A stretch of DNA of 64,000 bases, taken from the NCBI RefSeq assembly GCF_020176695.1, contig NZ_JAIWIA010000018.1:124001-188000 (forward strand), written 5' to 3'. Position numbers and translations under genes: made by a program. Positions 36,601 to 47,904 of the stretch are shown here, piece after piece (positions within the stretch are counted from its first letter, which is position 1; each line of letters opens with the position of its first letter). Origin of the DNA: Massilia sp. MS-15 (GTDB lineage: Bacteria > Pseudomonadota > Gammaproteobacteria > Burkholderiales > Burkholderiaceae_D). Below the pieces are notes generated by a model, which saw only the letters and a list, made by a program, of their open reading frames with translations, was not told the origin of the DNA and did not search any database.

Positions 36601-39600
36601 GCCGGCAATGCCGACAGCAATGGCGTCGCCCTGGGCACCGGCATCTCGCTCAACGGCGGCACGATCCGCGATGCGGCCGGCAATGCCGCGGCCATGGCGC
36701 TCAACGGCGTCGCGTCCACCAGCGGCGTGCTCGTGGCGGCGCTGGCGCCAAGCGTGCTCGCCATCGAGCGGGTGGGCCAGGCGCTCACCAACGCCACCAG
36801 CGTCGACTACACCGTCACGTTTTCGCAGAGCGTCACCGGCGTCGACGCGAGCGACTTCACCCTGAGCGGCAGTGGCGCGACCGGCAGCATCGCCGGCGTC
36901 AGCGGCTCGGGCAGCACCTACACCGTCACCGTCGCCAACATCAGCGGCAACGGCAGCCTGCGCCTGAACCTGAATTCCGGCGCGACCGGCATTGCCAACG
37001 GCAGTGGCCAGGCCCTGTCCGGCGGCTTCACGGACGGCCAGGCCTATACGATCGACCAGAGCGCACCGCTGCTCGCCGGCGCGATCGCGTTTTCCGATAC
37101 CGCACTCAGGATCGGCGAGACCGCCACCGTCACCATTGTCTTCACCGAAGCGGTCACCGGATTCACCACGGGCGACGTCACGGTGCCCAACGCCTCGCTC
37201 ACGAACCTGAGTTCGAGCGACGGCGGCCGCACCTGGACCGCCACCCTCACGCCCGCCGCCGGCGCCAGCGCCCAGTCCAATGTGCTGACCCTGAACCATG
37301 CCGGCATCGCCGACCTGGCCGGCAACGCCGGCAGCGGCAGCGCCAACAGCGGCAACTACGCCGTCGATACCACGCGACCGAGCCTGGCCGCCGGCATCGC
37401 CATCTCGGACACGGCGCTCAGGATCGGCGACACTGCCACCGTGACTTTCACCTTCACCGAGGCCGTGACCGGCTTTACCGTGGCCGACGTGAGCGTGCCG
37501 AATGCGACGCTTGGCGGCCTGAGTTCGAGCGACGGCGGCATCACCTGGACTGCCACCCTCACCCCCGTCGCCGGCATCAGCGACGCCACGAACGTTCTGC
37601 ACCTTGACTACACCGGCATTGCCGACCTCGCAGGCAACGCCGGCAGTGCCATCGTCGCCAGTGGCAACTACAGTGTCGATACCGTGCGTCCTGCCCTGGC
37701 TGCCAGCATCGCGATCTCCGATACCAGCCTGACAGTGGGAGAGAGCGCCACCGTCACCTTCACGTTCACCGAGCCGGTAACCGGCTTTACCAGCGCCGAC
37801 GTGGCCGCGCCCAACGCCACGCTCTCGAACCTGGGCTCGGCCAACGGCGGCCTGACCTGGACCGCGACCCTCACTCCGGCCGCGGGCGTGAGCGCCGCTT
37901 CCAATGTCTTGGTCCTGGACTACGCCGGCATCGCCGACCTGGCTGGCAACGCCGGCGCCGGCAGCGTCGCCAGCCCCGGCTATGCTGTCCGGACCACGGT
38001 GCCGACGCTGGCCGCGCCGATCGCGCTCTCCGATACCGCACTCAGGATCGGCGACAGCGCCACGGTCAGCTTCGTGTTCACCGAGCCGGTCATCGGGTTT
38101 ACCGTCGCCGACGTGAGCGTATCGAACGGCACCCTGTCCGGGCTGTCCTCGGGCGACGGCGGCGTCAGCTGGACCGCCACCCTGACGCCCGCCGCCGGCG
38201 CCAGCGCTGCCGCCAATGTGCTGCGCCTCGACCTGGGCGGGATCGCCACTCTGTCGGGCAACGTGGGCAGTGGCAGCGTCGACAGCGGCAACTACGCGGT
38301 CGACACCGTCCGTCCGGCCCTGGCCGCTGCCATCGCCATCTCCGATACCGCGCTCAAGAGCGGCGACAGCGCCACCGTGAGCTTCACCTTCACCGAAGCG
38401 GTGACCGGTTTCACGACGGCGGACGTGACCGTGCCCAACGGCACCCTGACCGGCCTGGCTTCGGCCGATGGCGGCATCACCTGGACCGCCAGCCTCACCC
38501 CGGACAGCGGCGTCACGGACGCCACCAACGTCCTCACGCTGGATTACACGGGCCTGACCGACCTCGCCGGCAATCCCGGCAGCGGAATGGCCAGCAGCGC
38601 GAACTATGCCGTCGATACCACGGCGCCGCAGCTGGCCGCGCCGATCTCGATCTCGCACACGGCACTGCGGATCGGCGACAGCGCCACCGTCGGCTTCGTC
38701 TTCACCAAGGCGGTCAGCGGTTTTACTGTGGACGACGTCAGCGTGCCGGACGGCAGCCTGTCCGACCTGAGCTCAAACGACGGCGGCATCAGCTGGACCG
38801 CCACCCTGCATCCCGGCGCCGGCGCCAGCAGCACCGGCAATGTGCTGAGCCTCGACCTGGCCCGCCTCAGCGACCTGGCGGGCAACGCCGGTAGTGGTAC
38901 CGCCAGCAGCGCCAGCTACGCGGTCGACACCCAGCGCCCGGCGCTCGCCGCCGCGATCGCGCTGTCCAGCACCACGCTGAAAGCCGGCGAGACGGCCACC
39001 GTCAGCTTCGTCTTTACCGAAGCGGTCACGGGCTTCACCGAAGCCGACGTCAGCGTCGCGAACGGCAGCCTGGCGAACCTGGGCTCGGCCGATGGCGGCG
39101 TCACCTGGAGCGCTACGCTGGTGCCCGCTGCCGGCGCTACCGGCAGCGGCGTCCTCAGCCTGGACCTGGGCGGCCTGGCCGACCTTGCCGGCAAGGCCGG
39201 CAGCGGCACCGCCAGCAGCCTCGGCTATTCGGTCGATACCCAGGGCCCGGCCCTGGCCGCGGCGATCACGGTGTCCGACACGGCGCTCAAGGCCGGCGAC
39301 ACGGCCACCGTCCGCTTTGTCTTCACCGAGGCGGTGAGCGGCTTCACCGTGGACGACGTCAGCGTGCCGGACGGCAGCCTGTCCGACCTGAGTTCAAACG
39401 ACGGCGGCATCACCTGGACCGCCACCCTGCATCCCGGCGCCGGCGCCAGCAGCACCGGCAATGTGCTGAGCCTCGACCTGGCCGGCCTCAGCGACCTGGC
39501 GGGCAACGCCGGTAGCGGCACCGCCAGCAGCGCCAGCTACGCGGTCGACACCCAGCGCCCGGCGCTCGCCGCCGCGATCGCGCTGTCCAGCACCACGCTG

Positions 39601-42600
39601 AAAGCCGGCGAGACGGCCACCGTCAGCTTCGTCTTTACCGAAGCCGTCACGGGCTTCACCGAAGCCGACGTCAGCGTCGCCAACGGCAGCCTGGCGAACC
39701 TGGGCTCGGCCGATGGCGGCGTCACCTGGAGCGCTACGCTGGTGCCCGCTGCCGGCGCTACCGGCAGCGGCGTCCTCAGCCTGGTCCTCGGCGGCGTGGG
39801 CGACCTCGCGGGCAATGCCGGCCGCGGCACCGCCCGCAGCCTCGGCTATTCGGTCGAGACCCAGGGCCCGGCCCTGGCCGCGGCGATCCCGGTGTCCGAC
39901 ACGGCGCTCAAGGCCGGCGACACGGCCACCGTCCGCTTTGTCTTCACCGAGGCGGTGAGCGGCTTCACCGTGGACGACGTCAGCGTGCCGAACGGCAGCC
40001 TGTCCGACCTGGCTTCGCAGGACGGCGGCATCAGCTGGAGCGCGACCCTGGCGCCGGCCGCCGGCGCCAGCAGCGCCGCCAACGTGCTGACGCTCGACCT
40101 GGGCGGGATCACCGACCTGGCCGGCAACGTGGGCGCCGGCAGCGCCACCAGCGTCAGCTATGCGGTGGACAACGCGCGGCCGGCCCTGGCCGCGCCCATC
40201 CGCTTCTCGCAGAACACGCTCAAGAGCGGCGAGCATACGACCGTGAGCTTCAGCTTCACCGAGGCGGTGAGCGGCTTCACGGCCGAGGACGTGCGCGTGC
40301 CGGATGGCACGCTGCTGGGCCTGGCTTCGGCGGATGGTGGCTTTACCTGGACCGCGCTGCTGGTGCCGCATGCCGGCGCCCGCAGCAGCGGCAATGTACT
40401 GACCCTCGACTACGCGGGCATCACCGACCTGGCCGGCAACGCGGGCAGCGGCGTGGCCAGCAGCCCGGCATACGCGGTGAATACCATCGGGCCGGCACTC
40501 GCCGCGCCGATCGCCATTTCCGACAGCATGCTGACCAGCGGCGAGACGGCGGTCGTCACCATCGTGTTCACCGAAGCCATCACCGGCTTCACGCTCGACC
40601 GGCTAAGCGCGCCGAACGCCGTGCTCTCCGGCCTGGCCAGCAGCGACGGCGGCCTGACCTGGACCGTGGCCCTGGCCCCGCTGGCCGGTACCAGCGTGGC
40701 CGGCAACACTGTGAGCCTCGACCTGGGCGGCATCCGCAACCTGGCCGGCAACGCCGGCAGCGGCACCGCCGTCGGCGCCAGCTACACCGTCGACACGCAG
40801 GCGCCAACCGCCACCGTGAGCATCTCGGACACCGCGCTGGCGGCAGGCGACAACGCGCAGGTGACCATCGCCTTCAGCGAGCCGGTAAGCGGCTTCGACC
40901 CGGCGGCCGTGCAGGCCACGGGCGGCAGCCTCGGCGCGTTTTCCAGCACCGACGGCGGACGCACCTGGAGCGCGGTGTTCACCCCAACCGCGCAGACCAG
41001 CGCACCCGTCAACCACATCAGCCTCGACCTCGCCGGCGTGCGCGACATGGCCGGCAATGGCGGCGCCGGCAGCGTGGCCTCGCAGGCCTTCGCGGTCAAT
41101 ACCATCACCACGCCGCAGGTGGAGCCGCCGGTCACCGGCACCGTGGACGGCGTCCCGGTCACCCTCCAGACCGGAACGGTCGATCCCGCCACCGGCCTGC
41201 CCGGCAAGGTCATCACGGTTCCGATCGTGACGCCGGCCCGCGCCGACGATCCGGCATCCCCGCATGGCGGCCTGGCCGACATTCCGCTCGGCCTGATCAG
41301 CGCATCCGGGCCGCGCACCGATCTGCTGCTCAGCCTTCCGGTCGGGACCGGCATGCGCGCCGAGGGGCCGTCGGGCCTGCTCGACAATGGACAGGCGCTG
41401 GTCGACCTGATCCGCCGCATCGAGCAGCATGCCGGCGCCGACGCCGGCGCCCGCCAGGACCTGGCCGGGCAAGGCCGCGATTTCCTGTCCAGCCTGGCGC
41501 CCGACACCCTGCTGCAGTCCAGCACCCTGGTGCTCTCGGCAGCGCCAGGCACGGGCACGCCGCCGGACATCCTGCTCAGCAGCGGTGCGCGCGGCGCTCC
41601 TGGCCCGGGCCAGACCGCGATCGGCCTGGTGGTGGACGCCACCGGACTGCCGGCCGGCGCCACGCTGCAATTGAATCACGTGGACTTCGCGGCGATCATC
41701 GGCGCGGTCACCCTGCGTGGCGGCGAGGGCCGCAACCACGTGGTGGGCGACGGCGCCAGCCAGAACATCTTCCTGGGCGCCGAAGACGACATCCTGCTCG
41801 GCGGCGGCGGCAACGACATCATCAGCAGCGCCGGCGGCAACGACGTGCTGGACGGCGGGGACGGCGACGACATCGTGGTCGGCGGCATCGGCAACGACCG
41901 TCTTGCGGGCGGCGCCGGCGACGACGTCCTGCAGGGCGGGCGCAGCAGCGTGGGCGGCTGGCAGTTCTTCCTGGACGAGGCTGGTGTCCTGCAGGCGCGC
42001 CACGAGACGGCGCTGTTCGTGCCAGGCCAGGACGAGCGCCTGGCGCTGGGCGAACTGGACGGCGCGGCAAAGGGACTGTCCTTCCTCGCCGCCGACAAGG
42101 CGGCGCTGTCGGGCCTGTCGCTGCTGTACCACGCGGCCTTCGGCCGCGCCCCCGACCTGGAAGGCCTGGCCTACTGGGCCGGCACCGACCTGGGCACCGT
42201 GGCCGGGCAGCTGCTGCAGTCCACCGAATGGAGGGATGGCGCCGGCGCCGGGCTGTCCGATGCCGCCTTCGTCCAGGCGCTGTACCAGAACGCCTTCGGC
42301 CGCCCGGCCGACAGCGGCGGGCTGGCGTTCTGGACCGCGCAGCTGGCGGGCGCCGCGGGCACGCCGGCACTGGGCCGGGCCGAGCTGCTGCAAGCCCTGG
42401 CCCAGAGCCTGGAACACCGCCAGGCCTGGCATACCGCGGACGGCTACCTGATCGGCCTTGGGCGCGTCGGCCGCGAGCACGGCTGGATCGCCGGCAGCGG
42501 CGACGACCGGCTCGAGGGCGGCGCCGGCAGCGACCTGCTGGTCGGCGGCGACGGCATCGATACCGCCGTCTACGCCGGCAGCATGCGCGACTACCGCTTC

Positions 42601-43083
42601 ATGATCGATCGCGCAGGCCAGCTGAAGGTGGCCAGCGCCGCCGGCAACGATGTCGACCAGTTGTCCGGCATCGAACTGGCCGAGTTCAGCGACGGCATCA
42701 TCGACCTCGGTTTCCTCCAGGGCAACTCCGCCCAGATGGCGCAGCTGACCCGGCTGGGCTTGTTGTACCAGGCGCTGTTCGACCGCGCCGGCGACCTGGC
42801 CGGCCTGCAATGGTGGATGGGACGCGGCGACGACGGCGCCCAGCTGGTGCGCGACTTCACCGGCACGGCGGAGTTCAAGGCGCGCTACGCGGGCACGGAC
42901 GACGCCGCCTTCGTCAAGGCGCTGTTCGACAATGCAGGCCTGGACGCGGCGGCTGCGGGCGGCACGGCCTACTGGGAGGCCTACCTGGCCACCCACGACC
43001 GTGCCGAGCTGATCGGCAACTGGCTGCAGAACGGCGAGGTCGCGAACGCCCAGTTCGCCGGCCAGGGCCTGTGGCTGTTCTGA
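33628..43083 (+). CDS. Giant DUF4347/Ig-like-repeat/RTX/DUF4214 secreted protein
   Basis: A single frame of 3151 codons. Residues 25-190 are a DUF4347 domain ([24 protein letters not shown]). About 200-345 is a unique beta-rich region. Residues 350-590 hold cadherin/Big-like domains ([34 protein letters not shown]). About 600-1145 are mixed Ig-like domains. Residues 1150-2490 are 13 tandem units of about 104 residues with the core [36 protein letters not shown] calcium-binding nonapeptides ([20 protein letters not shown]) lie near 2725-2775 and again near 2956. Two DUF4214 domains (about 2815-2940 and 3025-3145) end the protein. There is no Sec signal; the acidic RTX end points to type I secretion. 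Probably a large surface adhesin or biofilm protein. No type I secretion genes adjoin it. Confidence 0.9.
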   Translation: MTLPSSSPAPASELDTAPSGPGALAIVFVDTAVEGYQTLLAGLAAGTEIHLLAAGEDGLTRMAEVLDGRSSIDALHLISHGRPGVLSLGTLALDANTMAARAADLARIGAALAPQADILLYGCDVGAGAAGAGFLALLAQATGADVAASTDPTGAAARGGNWTLEAAHGPIETSPLLDAASAAAFDGLLAPFPSGVQTFDGYNEVTDLMQNGFFRVTGAIGGNQNWNVAGDVNGAYIEQYDPMGTFTAYIEVALVNPGSFKLQGINVGDFMGSHVNTNNFSNIRVEGLANGQRQYITTGVDSPNKEAQYGIVLGASTDLLIDSFRIYFTGDADDSASTLNFTNFTIGSGSTAPVSNNTAPTISGATPNQPVADTGTILPFIGIVFTDPDAGATETVTIRLDSAAKGAFTPSSLAASGFSTVDGGLTYVHAPASPSAIQAAVRTLSYQPAQNRVKPGLTETTTFTISISDGVAPAATNSVTTVVSQSVNDNPVFLPGGTVLSLAQNAAATDIKSLLRVADADPDQTLTWTQSAAPSHGNLTLSGATATSGSGSIAPGGILTYTPLAGFAGSDSFTVQVSDASGTATRTITVNVMPAAPGAPDLAPASDSGNSNTDKLTNASTLSFSGTSGDADTSSTVRVFVDRNGNGVYDAGIDPSNTAMLANGNWTVNGINVAGLADGAYRAYAQVQSADATQTSAATAGVNLTLDRSAPTLAITSNQSTLKAGETATITFTFSEDPGASFTWDGSSGDVSVSGGTLSAIAGTGTTRTATFTPTGGVNSGSASITVSAGSYVDAAGNGGGSGATPALSFDTLAPAVSAITRVGPATSSATTASYIVTFDSSVSGITLNDFQLTGTGTASGTIAAVSGSGSTYTVSIAGISGDGTLRLDLKSSGTGIIDDGGNASGGFTGGQTIVFDHTAPAVSTVSVPASGTYGLGDELVFTVHFNEAVVVDTSGGTPVIYLGLDTGGVVQASYASGSGSTALRFSYTIGAGNADSNGVALGTGISLNGGTIRDAAGNAAAMALNGVASTSGVLVAALAPSVLAIERVGQALTNATSVDYTVTFSQSVTGVDASDFTLSGSGATGSIAGVSGSGSTYTVTVANISGNGSLRLNLNSGATGIANGSGQALSGGFTDGQAYTIDQSAPLLAGAIAFSDTALRIGETATVTIVFTEAVTGFTTGDVTVPNASLTNLSSSDGGRTWTATLTPAAGASAQSNVLTLNHAGIADLAGNAGSGSANSGNYAVDTTRPSLAAGIAISDTALRIGDTATVTFTFTEAVTGFTVADVSVPNATLGGLSSSDGGITWTATLTPVAGISDATNVLHLDYTGIADLAGNAGSAIVASGNYSVDTVRPALAASIAISDTSLTVGESATVTFTFTEPVTGFTSADVAAPNATLSNLGSANGGLTWTATLTPAAGVSAASNVLVLDYAGIADLAGNAGAGSVASPGYAVRTTVPTLAAPIALSDTALRIGDSATVSFVFTEPVIGFTVADVSVSNGTLSGLSSGDGGVSWTATLTPAAGASAAANVLRLDLGGIATLSGNVGSGSVDSGNYAVDTVRPALAAAIAISDTALKSGDSATVSFTFTEAVTGFTTADVTVPNGTLTGLASADGGITWTASLTPDSGVTDATNVLTLDYTGLTDLAGNPGSGMASSANYAVDTTAPQLAAPISISHTALRIGDSATVGFVFTKAVSGFTVDDVSVPDGSLSDLSSNDGGISWTATLHPGAGASSTGNVLSLDLARLSDLAGNAGSGTASSASYAVDTQRPALAAAIALSSTTLKAGETATVSFVFTEAVTGFTEADVSVANGSLANLGSADGGVTWSATLVPAAGATGSGVLSLDLGGLADLAGKAGSGTASSLGYSVDTQGPALAAAITVSDTALKAGDTATVRFVFTEAVSGFTVDDVSVPDGSLSDLSSNDGGITWTATLHPGAGASSTGNVLSLDLAGLSDLAGNAGSGTASSASYAVDTQRPALAAAIALSSTTLKAGETATVSFVFTEAVTGFTEADVSVANGSLANLGSADGGVTWSATLVPAAGATGSGVLSLVLGGVGDLAGNAGRGTARSLGYSVETQGPALAAAIPVSDTALKAGDTATVRFVFTEAVSGFTVDDVSVPNGSLSDLASQDGGISWSATLAPAAGASSAANVLTLDLGGITDLAGNVGAGSATSVSYAVDNARPALAAPIRFSQNTLKSGEHTTVSFSFTEAVSGFTAEDVRVPDGTLLGLASADGGFTWTALLVPHAGARSSGNVLTLDYAGITDLAGNAGSGVASSPAYAVNTIGPALAAPIAISDSMLTSGETAVVTIVFTEAITGFTLDRLSAPNAVLSGLASSDGGLTWTVALAPLAGTSVAGNTVSLDLGGIRNLAGNAGSGTAVGASYTVDTQAPTATVSISDTALAAGDNAQVTIAFSEPVSGFDPAAVQATGGSLGAFSSTDGGRTWSAVFTPTAQTSAPVNHISLDLAGVRDMAGNGGAGSVASQAFAVNTITTPQVEPPVTGTVDGVPVTLQTGTVDPATGLPGKVITVPIVTPARADDPASPHGGLADIPLGLISASGPRTDLLLSLPVGTGMRAEGPSGLLDNGQALVDLIRRIEQHAGADAGARQDLAGQGRDFLSSLAPDTLLQSSTLVLSAAPGTGTPPDILLSSGARGAPGPGQTAIGLVVDATGLPAGATLQLNHVDFAAIIGAVTLRGGEGRNHVVGDGASQNIFLGAEDDILLGGGGNDIISSAGGNDVLDGGDGDDIVVGGIGNDRLAGGAGDDVLQGGRSSVGGWQFFLDEAGVLQARHETALFVPGQDERLALGELDGAAKGLSFLAADKAALSGLSLLYHAAFGRAPDLEGLAYWAGTDLGTVAGQLLQSTEWRDGAGAGLSDAAFVQALYQNAFGRPADSGGLAFWTAQLAGAAGTPALGRAELLQALAQSLEHRQAWHTADGYLIGLGRVGREHGWIAGSGDDRLEGGAGSDLLVGGDGIDTAVYAGSMRDYRFMIDRAGQLKVASAAGNDVDQLSGIELAEFSDGIIDLGFLQGNSAQMAQLTRLGLLYQALFDRAGDLAGLQWWMGRGDDGAQLVRDFTGTAEFKARYAGTDDAAFVKALFDNAGLDAAAAGGTAYWEAYLATHDRAELIGNWLQNGEVANAQFAGQGLWLF
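38731..39351 (+). repeat. 621-bp internal duplication, copy 1
   Basis: A two-unit block (104 plus 103 codons) of the giant gene that matches the next 621 bases with about 18 differences counted by eye (about 97% identity). Boundaries are approximate because the match continues for a further 40 or so bases in phase. Confidence 0.8.
39352..39972 (+). repeat. 621-bp internal duplication, copy 2
   Basis: Second copy of the two-unit block. Half of its differences from copy 1 are clustered around 39780-39840, where [20 protein letters not shown] replaces [20 protein letters not shown]. The duplication keeps the reading frame. Confidence 0.8.
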
Positions 43084-43097
43084 TGTGATCCTGGCAT

Positions 43098-43128
43098 GGC
43101 CGGGGTGGCGCAACAACGCGCCCCGGCC
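43098..43128 (+). terminator. Hairpin after the giant gene
   Basis: GGCCGGGG pairs with CCCCGGCC, with an inner GCG/CGC pair around the CAACAA loop. It begins 14 bases after the stop. No T run follows, so it is a terminator-like structure at best. Confidence 0.4.
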
Positions 43129-43144
43129 GTGCGCGCGAAGGCGA

Positions 43145-43173
43145 ATGACTTCGGGCCGCCATCTGGCTATAAT
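43145..43173 (+). promoter_or_regulatory. Promoter of rlhA
   Basis: ATGACT (43145-43150), 17-base spacer, TATAAT (43168-43173). The -10 is perfect, the -35 matches at four of six positions. It lies 28 bases before the chosen rlhA ATG and supports that start over the longer frame from 43096. Confidence 0.65.
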
Positions 43174-43200
43174 CTCGCCCTTCGCACCCAGGATTTCGCC

Positions 43201-45171
43201 ATGTCACTGCTTGACCACCAGCTTGAATTGCTGTCGCCCGCCAAGACCGCCGAGATCGGTCGCGAGGCCATCCTCCATGGCGCCGACGCGGTGTACATCG
43301 GCGGCCCCGCCTTCGGCGCGCGCCACAATGCCAGCAATCCACTGGAAGACATCGCCGACCTGACCGCCTTTGCCCACCGCTACCGCGCGCGCATCTTCGT
43401 GACCATGAACACGATCATGCACGACAGCGAACTGGAACTGGCGCGCCAGCAGATCTGGCAGCTGTACGAAGCCGGCGTCGATGCCCTGATCATCCAGGAC
43501 ATGGGCCTGCTTGAAATGGACCTGCCGCCGATCCAGCTGCACGCCAGCACCCAGTGCGATATCCGCACCGTCGAAAAGGCGAAATTCCTGGGCGAGGTGG
43601 GCTTTTCGCAGCTGGTGCTGGCGCGCGAGCTCACCGTCGAGCAGATCCGTAGAATCAAGGCGGAAGTGGACACCCCGCTCGAGTATTTCGTGCATGGCGC
43701 CCTGTGCGTGGCGTTCTCTGGCCAGTGCTATATTTCGCACGCCGACACCGGCCGCAGCGCCAACCGCGGCGACTGCTCGCAGGCCTGCCGCCTGCCTTAC
43801 ACCCTGAGCGACGGCCAGGGCCGTGTGGTAGCCTACGAAAAGCACCTGCTGTCGATGAAGGACAACGACCAGAGCCGCAACCTGGAAGCCCTGGTCGATG
43901 CCGGCATCCGCTCGTTCAAGATCGAGGGCCGCTACAAGGACATGGGCTACGTGAAGAACATCACGGCCCACTACCGCCTGCTGCTGGACGAACTGCTCGA
44001 GCGCCGTCCGGAATTCGCGCGCGCCTCCAGCGGCAACACCCGCGTGCTATTCACCCCCGACGTGGACAAGAACTTCCACCGCGGCCATACCGATTATTTC
44101 GCACTCGGCCGCCAGGACGACATCGGCGCCTTCGATTCGCCCAAGTACATCGGCGTCGAGCTGGGCACGGTGACCCGCATCGGCCCGGACTTCATCGAGC
44201 TGGCCACCAACGCGCCGATGGCCAATGGCGACGGCCTGAACTACATGAACAAGCGCGAGACGGTCGGCATCCAGGCGAATACGGCGCACAAGCTGGGCGA
44301 GGACGAGGACGGCCAGCGCTGGCGCGTGTTCCCGAACGAGGTGGTCAAGAGCCTGGCCGGCCTGAAGGTCGGCACCATCGTGCACCGCAACCGTGACCAC
44401 CAGTGGGAATCGGCGCTGACCAAGAAATCCTCGGAACGCAAGGTGCGCGCCGACCTGCTGCTGGCCGACGTGCCGGACGGCCTGGTGCTGACCATCCGCG
44501 ACGAGGACGGCATCGAGACCGTGACGAGCGCCGCGATCGCCCTGCAGCAGGCCCAGCAGGCGGCGCAGGCGGAAGCCTCGCTGCGCACCAATATCGCCAA
44601 GCTCGGCAACACGATGTTCGAGGCCGGCACGGTCGAGCTGCAACTGTCGCAGCCCTGGTTCGTGGCATCGAGCGCCATCAACGCCCTGCGCCGCGACGCC
44701 GTCGCCGCCCACGAGCTTGCCCGCCTGGCCGCCTGGGCGCGTCCGCAGCGCAAGGCAGCCAGCGTACCGCCGGCCGTGTATCCGGAACAGCACCTGAGCT
44801 ACCTGGCCAACGTCTACAACGAACAGGCGCGCGCCTTCTACCACAAGCACGGTGTGCAGCTGATCGATGCGGCCTACGAGGCGCACGAGGAAGCGGGCGA
44901 AGTGTCCTTGATGATCACCAAGCACTGCCTGCGCTTCTCCTTCAACCTGTGCCCGAAGCAGGCCAAGGGCGTGCAAGGTGTGCAGGGCCAGGTGCGGGCC
45001 GAGCCCATGACCCTGGTCAGCGGCAACGAGCGCTACACCCTGCGCTTCGACTGCAAGCCCTGCGAGATGCACGTGGTGGGTGCAATGAAGGACAACATCC
45101 TGAAGCAGCCGCCGCCTTCGGCCGTGCCCTACAGCCCGCTGGTCTTCCACAAGCAGCGTCCGCGGGCCTGA
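43201..45171 (+). CDS. rlhA: U32-family 23S rRNA C2501 hydroxylase RlhA
   Basis: The 656-residue protein matches E. coli RlhA (YdcP, about 653 residues) in length and layout. It starts with ELLSPAKTAEIGREAILHGADAVYIGGPAFGAR, then has the U32 signature EYFVHGALCVAFSGQCYISH followed by NRGDCSQACRLPY and SFKIEGRYKDMGYVKN. The conserved cysteines of this region probably hold an Fe-S cluster. C-terminal Cys residues (HCLRFSFNLCPKQ, FDCKPCEMHV) belong to the long-form U32 members. RlhA hydroxylates C2501 of 23S rRNA. The shorter YegQ/TrhP relatives, which hydroxylate tRNA, are about 450 residues, so the length argues for RlhA. Confidence 0.9.
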   Translation: MSLLDHQLELLSPAKTAEIGREAILHGADAVYIGGPAFGARHNASNPLEDIADLTAFAHRYRARIFVTMNTIMHDSELELARQQIWQLYEAGVDALIIQDMGLLEMDLPPIQLHASTQCDIRTVEKAKFLGEVGFSQLVLARELTVEQIRRIKAEVDTPLEYFVHGALCVAFSGQCYISHADTGRSANRGDCSQACRLPYTLSDGQGRVVAYEKHLLSMKDNDQSRNLEALVDAGIRSFKIEGRYKDMGYVKNITAHYRLLLDELLERRPEFARASSGNTRVLFTPDVDKNFHRGHTDYFALGRQDDIGAFDSPKYIGVELGTVTRIGPDFIELATNAPMANGDGLNYMNKRETVGIQANTAHKLGEDEDGQRWRVFPNEVVKSLAGLKVGTIVHRNRDHQWESALTKKSSERKVRADLLLADVPDGLVLTIRDEDGIETVTSAAIALQQAQQAAQAEASLRTNIAKLGNTMFEAGTVELQLSQPWFVASSAINALRRDAVAAHELARLAAWARPQRKAASVPPAVYPEQHLSYLANVYNEQARAFYHKHGVQLIDAAYEAHEEAGEVSLMITKHCLRFSFNLCPKQAKGVQGVQGQVRAEPMTLVSGNERYTLRFDCKPCEMHVVGAMKDNILKQPPPSAVPYSPLVFHKQRPRA

Positions 45172-45184
45172 TTTGACCAGCTGG

Positions 45185-45223
45185 TAAAAAAACAAGGCCA
45201 CCGACTTGCGCGGTGGCGTTTTG
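45185..45223. terminator. Bidirectional terminator between rlhA and the Bug receptor gene
   Basis: GCCACCG (45197-45203), a 7-base loop and CGGTGGC (45211-45217), with a run of seven A before the stem and GTTTTG after it. It can serve both convergent genes, better on the minus strand where seven T follow. Confidence 0.8.
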
Positions 45224-45249
45224 CTGCCTGCGGGGTGCGCCGGGCGGTT

Positions 45250-46242
45250 TCAGTCCACTGTGGCGCCGCTCTGCTTCACGACTTTCGACCAGCGCGCGTG
45301 TTCGGCCTGCACGAACTTCGCGAAGTTCTCGGGCGTGTCGCCCACGAAATCGGAACCGGTATCGGCCAGCACCTTCTGGAACTCGGGTCCCTTCATCACC
45401 TTGATCGCCTCGGCATTGATCTTCGCCAGCACCGGCTTGGGTGTCTTGGCCGGAGCAAAGAAGCCGTACCAGGCATAGGATTCGATCTGCGGCAGGCCGG
45501 CCTCGGCGAAGGTCGGCACATCCGGCAGCAACGGCGAGCGCTTGGCGCTCGAGATGGCGATCGGCTTCACCTTCCCGCTCTTAATGTGGGGCATGATCGC
45601 GATGGTGCTGTCGAACATCATCGGGATATGCCCGCCCAGCAGGTCGGAGATGGCCGGCGCCGAACCCTTGTAGGGCACGTGGGTCATTTCCAGCTTCGTG
45701 ACGCTGGCAAACAGTTCGCTGGTCAGGTGCTGTGGCGTACCGTTGCCCGAGGAACCATAGGAAAACTGGCCTTTCTTCGCCTGGATATGGGCCATCAGCT
45801 CCTTCAGGTTCCTGGCCGGCACCGACGGGTGGGCCACCAGTACCAGCGGCACGCGCAGCAGGTTCGTCACCGGCGCCAGGTCCTTGAGCGGATCGAAGCT
45901 CATGTTGCGGTACAGGCTGGGATTGATGACGATCGGCGCGCTCGACGTGATCAGCAGGGTGTAGCCGTCCGGCTTGGCGCGGGTGACGGCGGCGGTCCCG
46001 ATGTTGCCGCCGCCACCGGCCCGGTTGTCGATCACGAAGGACTGGCCCAGGGCCTGGGTCAGTCCCTTGGCAAGGGGGCGCGCCGCGATGTCGGATGGGC
46101 CGCCGGGGGGCCACGGCACCACCACCGTGACAGTCGAGGCCGGCCAGTTCTGCGCCTGCGCGCTGAACGAAACGACCGATGCGGAAAGGGCGCATGCCAG
46201 GGCGCAGGCAAGGTGTGTCGCGGTGCCGAAGAGTGCTCGCAT
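45250..46242 (-). CDS. Bug-family (TctC-type) periplasmic solute receptor
   Basis: A 330-residue extracytoplasmic receptor with a signal peptide (residues 5-31, ending SAQAQ). The mature part shows the family features VTVVVPWPPGGPSDIAARPLAKGL, VIDNRAGGGGNIGT, PDGYTLL and LAPVTNL. Bug proteins bind carboxylates or other small metabolites and are hugely expanded in Burkholderiales. The partner TctA/TctB membrane genes are absent, as is usual for orphan Bug genes. The ATG at 46242 has GGAG 5 bases upstream; the ATG at 46251 has its AAAGG too close. Confidence 0.92.
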   Translation of the reverse strand: MRALFGTATHLACALACALSASVVSFSAQAQNWPASTVTVVVPWPPGGPSDIAARPLAKGLTQALGQSFVIDNRAGGGGNIGTAAVTRAKPDGYTLLITSSAPIVINPSLYRNMSFDPLKDLAPVTNLLRVPLVLVAHPSVPARNLKELMAHIQAKKGQFSYGSSGNGTPQHLTSELFASVTKLEMTHVPYKGSAPAISDLLGGHIPMMFDSTIAIMPHIKSGKVKPIAISSAKRSPLLPDVPTFAEAGLPQIESYAWYGFFAPAKTPKPVLAKINAEAIKVMKGPEFQKVLADTGSDFVGDTPENFAKFVQAEHARWSKVVKQSGATVD

Positions 46243-46317
46243 AGTCTCCATCCTTTGTTAGAAAATTGACATGGACGGACAGTGTAGCGCATTCGGTGCA
46301 CTGCCCGGCCTGTTCTC

Positions 46318-46917
46318 CTAGCCGAACAGCTTGTTCGCGGTGCGGGCGATCAGCTCGCCCTGGTGGCGTGCACCGCCCAGTTCGAGCTGGCTGGGCTGGC
46401 GCTCGCCCTGGCCGCCGGCGATGGTCGAGGCGCCATACGGACTGCAGCCGGTGATCTCGTCGAGCGTCATCTGACCGGCATAGCTGTACGGCAGCCCGAC
46501 CACGGTCATGCCGAAGTGCAGCAGATTCGTGATGATCGAGAACAGGGTCGTTTCCTGCCCGCCGTGCTGGGTCGCGGTCGAGGTGAAGGCGCCACCCACC
46601 TTGCCGTTGAGCGCACCGCGCGCCCACAGGCCGCCGGTCTGGTCGAGGAAGGCCGCCATTTGCGACGGCATGCGGCCGTAGCGGGTAGGCGCGCCGATGA
46701 TGATGGCGTCGTAGTCGGGCAGCTCGTCCACGGTGGCGATCGGCGCCACCTGCTGCAGCTTGAAATGGGCTTTGCTGGCGATCTCTTCCGGCACCGTTTC
46801 CGGCACGCGCTTCAGGTCCACCGTCGCGCCGGTGGAACGCGCCCCTTCGGCCACAGCATTGGCCATCTGCTCGATATGGCCATAGGTCGAGTAATACAGC
46901 ACCAGTACTTTCGACAT
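46318..46917 (-). CDS. wrbA: NAD(P)H:quinone oxidoreductase WrbA
   Basis: A flavodoxin-fold FMN enzyme of 199 residues, the family's usual length, which reduces quinones by two electrons. Visible are the FMN phosphate-binding [16 protein letters not shown] (4-19), [22 protein letters not shown] and the closing [26 protein letters not shown], all diagnostic. CAGGAGGCGGGC precedes the ATG. It precedes the Bug receptor on the same strand with a 75-base gap. Confidence 0.95.
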   Translation of the reverse strand: MSKVLVLYYSTYGHIEQMANAVAEGARSTGATVDLKRVPETVPEEIASKAHFKLQQVAPIATVDELPDYDAIIIGAPTRYGRMPSQMAAFLDQTGGLWARGALNGKVGGAFTSTATQHGGQETTLFSIITNLLHFGMTVVGLPYSYAGQMTLDEITGCSPYGASTIAGGQGERQPSQLELGGARHQGELIARTANKLFG

Positions 46918-47004
46918 GCCCGCCTCCTGTCAGTCAATGGCAAGATCCCATTGTGCTGCAAATACGGCGCAGGCGGCACGCGCCTGGCGCGGCGCGGGGA
47001 CCGC

Positions 47005-47904
47005 CTAGATCCAGTAGATGAACGCCGCCAGCGCCAGCACCAGGCCGACGCGGACCAGGTTGTAGACGCTGCGGTTCCAGGCCTTGACGCGGCGCCGGTA
47101 CTGGCCCATGTAGAAGGAAATGCGGAACAGCTTGCTCACCAGGCCGACCTGGTCGCCGCTCTCGTTGGGCGAGGCGGCGGCGGTCATCAGGGTGCGGCCC
47201 AGCCAGCGGTTGACCGCCCCCATCCAGCGGTAGCGCATCGGCCGCTCAACGTCGCAGAACAGGATCACCCGGTCGCTCTCGCTGCCATTGATGGCCCAGT
47301 GAATATAGGTCTCGTCAAAGACCACGCCCTGCCCGTCGCGCCAGCTATGGCGTTCACCATCGACCTCGATGAAGCAGCGGTCGTCGTTCGGCGTGGCCAG
47401 GCCCAGGTGGTAGCGCATCGAGCCGGCGAAGGGATCGCGGTGCGGGTTCAGCTTGCCGCCCGGCGGCAGTTCGGCGAACATGGCCGCCTTCACCGAGGGA
47501 ATCGACTGCAGCAGCGCATGGGTCTGCGGACACAGGCGCGCGGCCGATGGATGGCTGGCGTCGTACCACTTCAGGTAGAAGCGCTTCCAGCCATTCTTGA
47601 AGAAGGAGTTGAAGCCGGCGTCGTCGTTCTGCTCGGCGGCCTTGATCTTCTTCAGGGCCAGCAGTTGCTCGGCTTCGGCGCGGATGATGGGCCAGTTCTC
47701 CTGCAGGCGCGCCAGTTCCGGAAATTCGCTCACCGGGATGAAGGGCGTGCTCGGCACCCGGGAAAACTTGTGCATGAAGATGTTGATCGGCGCCATGAAC
47801 GACGAATGATCGAACAGCTGGCGCCGGAACGGCAGACGGACCCGGCCGCGGAAGTGGATATGCAGGATCGACAGGATATAGAACCCGACCACGAACCACT
47901 TCAT
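47005..47904 (-). CDS. lpxO: Lipid A hydroxylase LpxO-like (aspartyl/asparaginyl beta-hydroxylase family)
   Basis: A 299-residue Fe(II)/2-oxoglutarate dioxygenase-type protein anchored by hydrophobic segments at both ends (3-17 and 280-297). The iron ligands fit H155-R-D157 and H202 (YIHWAINGSESDRVILFCDVERP, where the Arg binds 2-oxoglutarate). LpxO 2-hydroxylates a secondary acyl chain of lipid A at the inner membrane. The length equals the family's. The ATG at 47904 has GGAGG 6 bases upstream; the frame extends 15 bases further without such a signal. Assignment to LpxO rather than another beta-hydroxylase rests on length and termini. Confidence 0.85.
   Translation of the reverse strand: MKWFVVGFYILSILHIHFRGRVRLPFRRQLFDHSSFMAPINIFMHKFSRVPSTPFIPVSEFPELARLQENWPIIRAEAEQLLALKKIKAAEQNDDAGFNSFFKNGWKRFYLKWYDASHPSAARLCPQTHALLQSIPSVKAAMFAELPPGGKLNPHRDPFAGSMRYHLGLATPNDDRCFIEVDGERHSWRDGQGVVFDETYIHWAINGSESDRVILFCDVERPMRYRWMGAVNRWLGRTLMTAAASPNESGDQVGLVSKLFRISFYMGQYRRRVKAWNRSVYNLVRVGLVLALAAFIYWI

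Noticed and set aside
34630..38658. A 1342-codon open frame on the minus strand
   Set aside because: It is antisense to the repeat region of the giant RTX gene. GC-rich third positions leave few stops in this frame; it is itself repetitive only because the sense strand is, and it has no domain or start signal.
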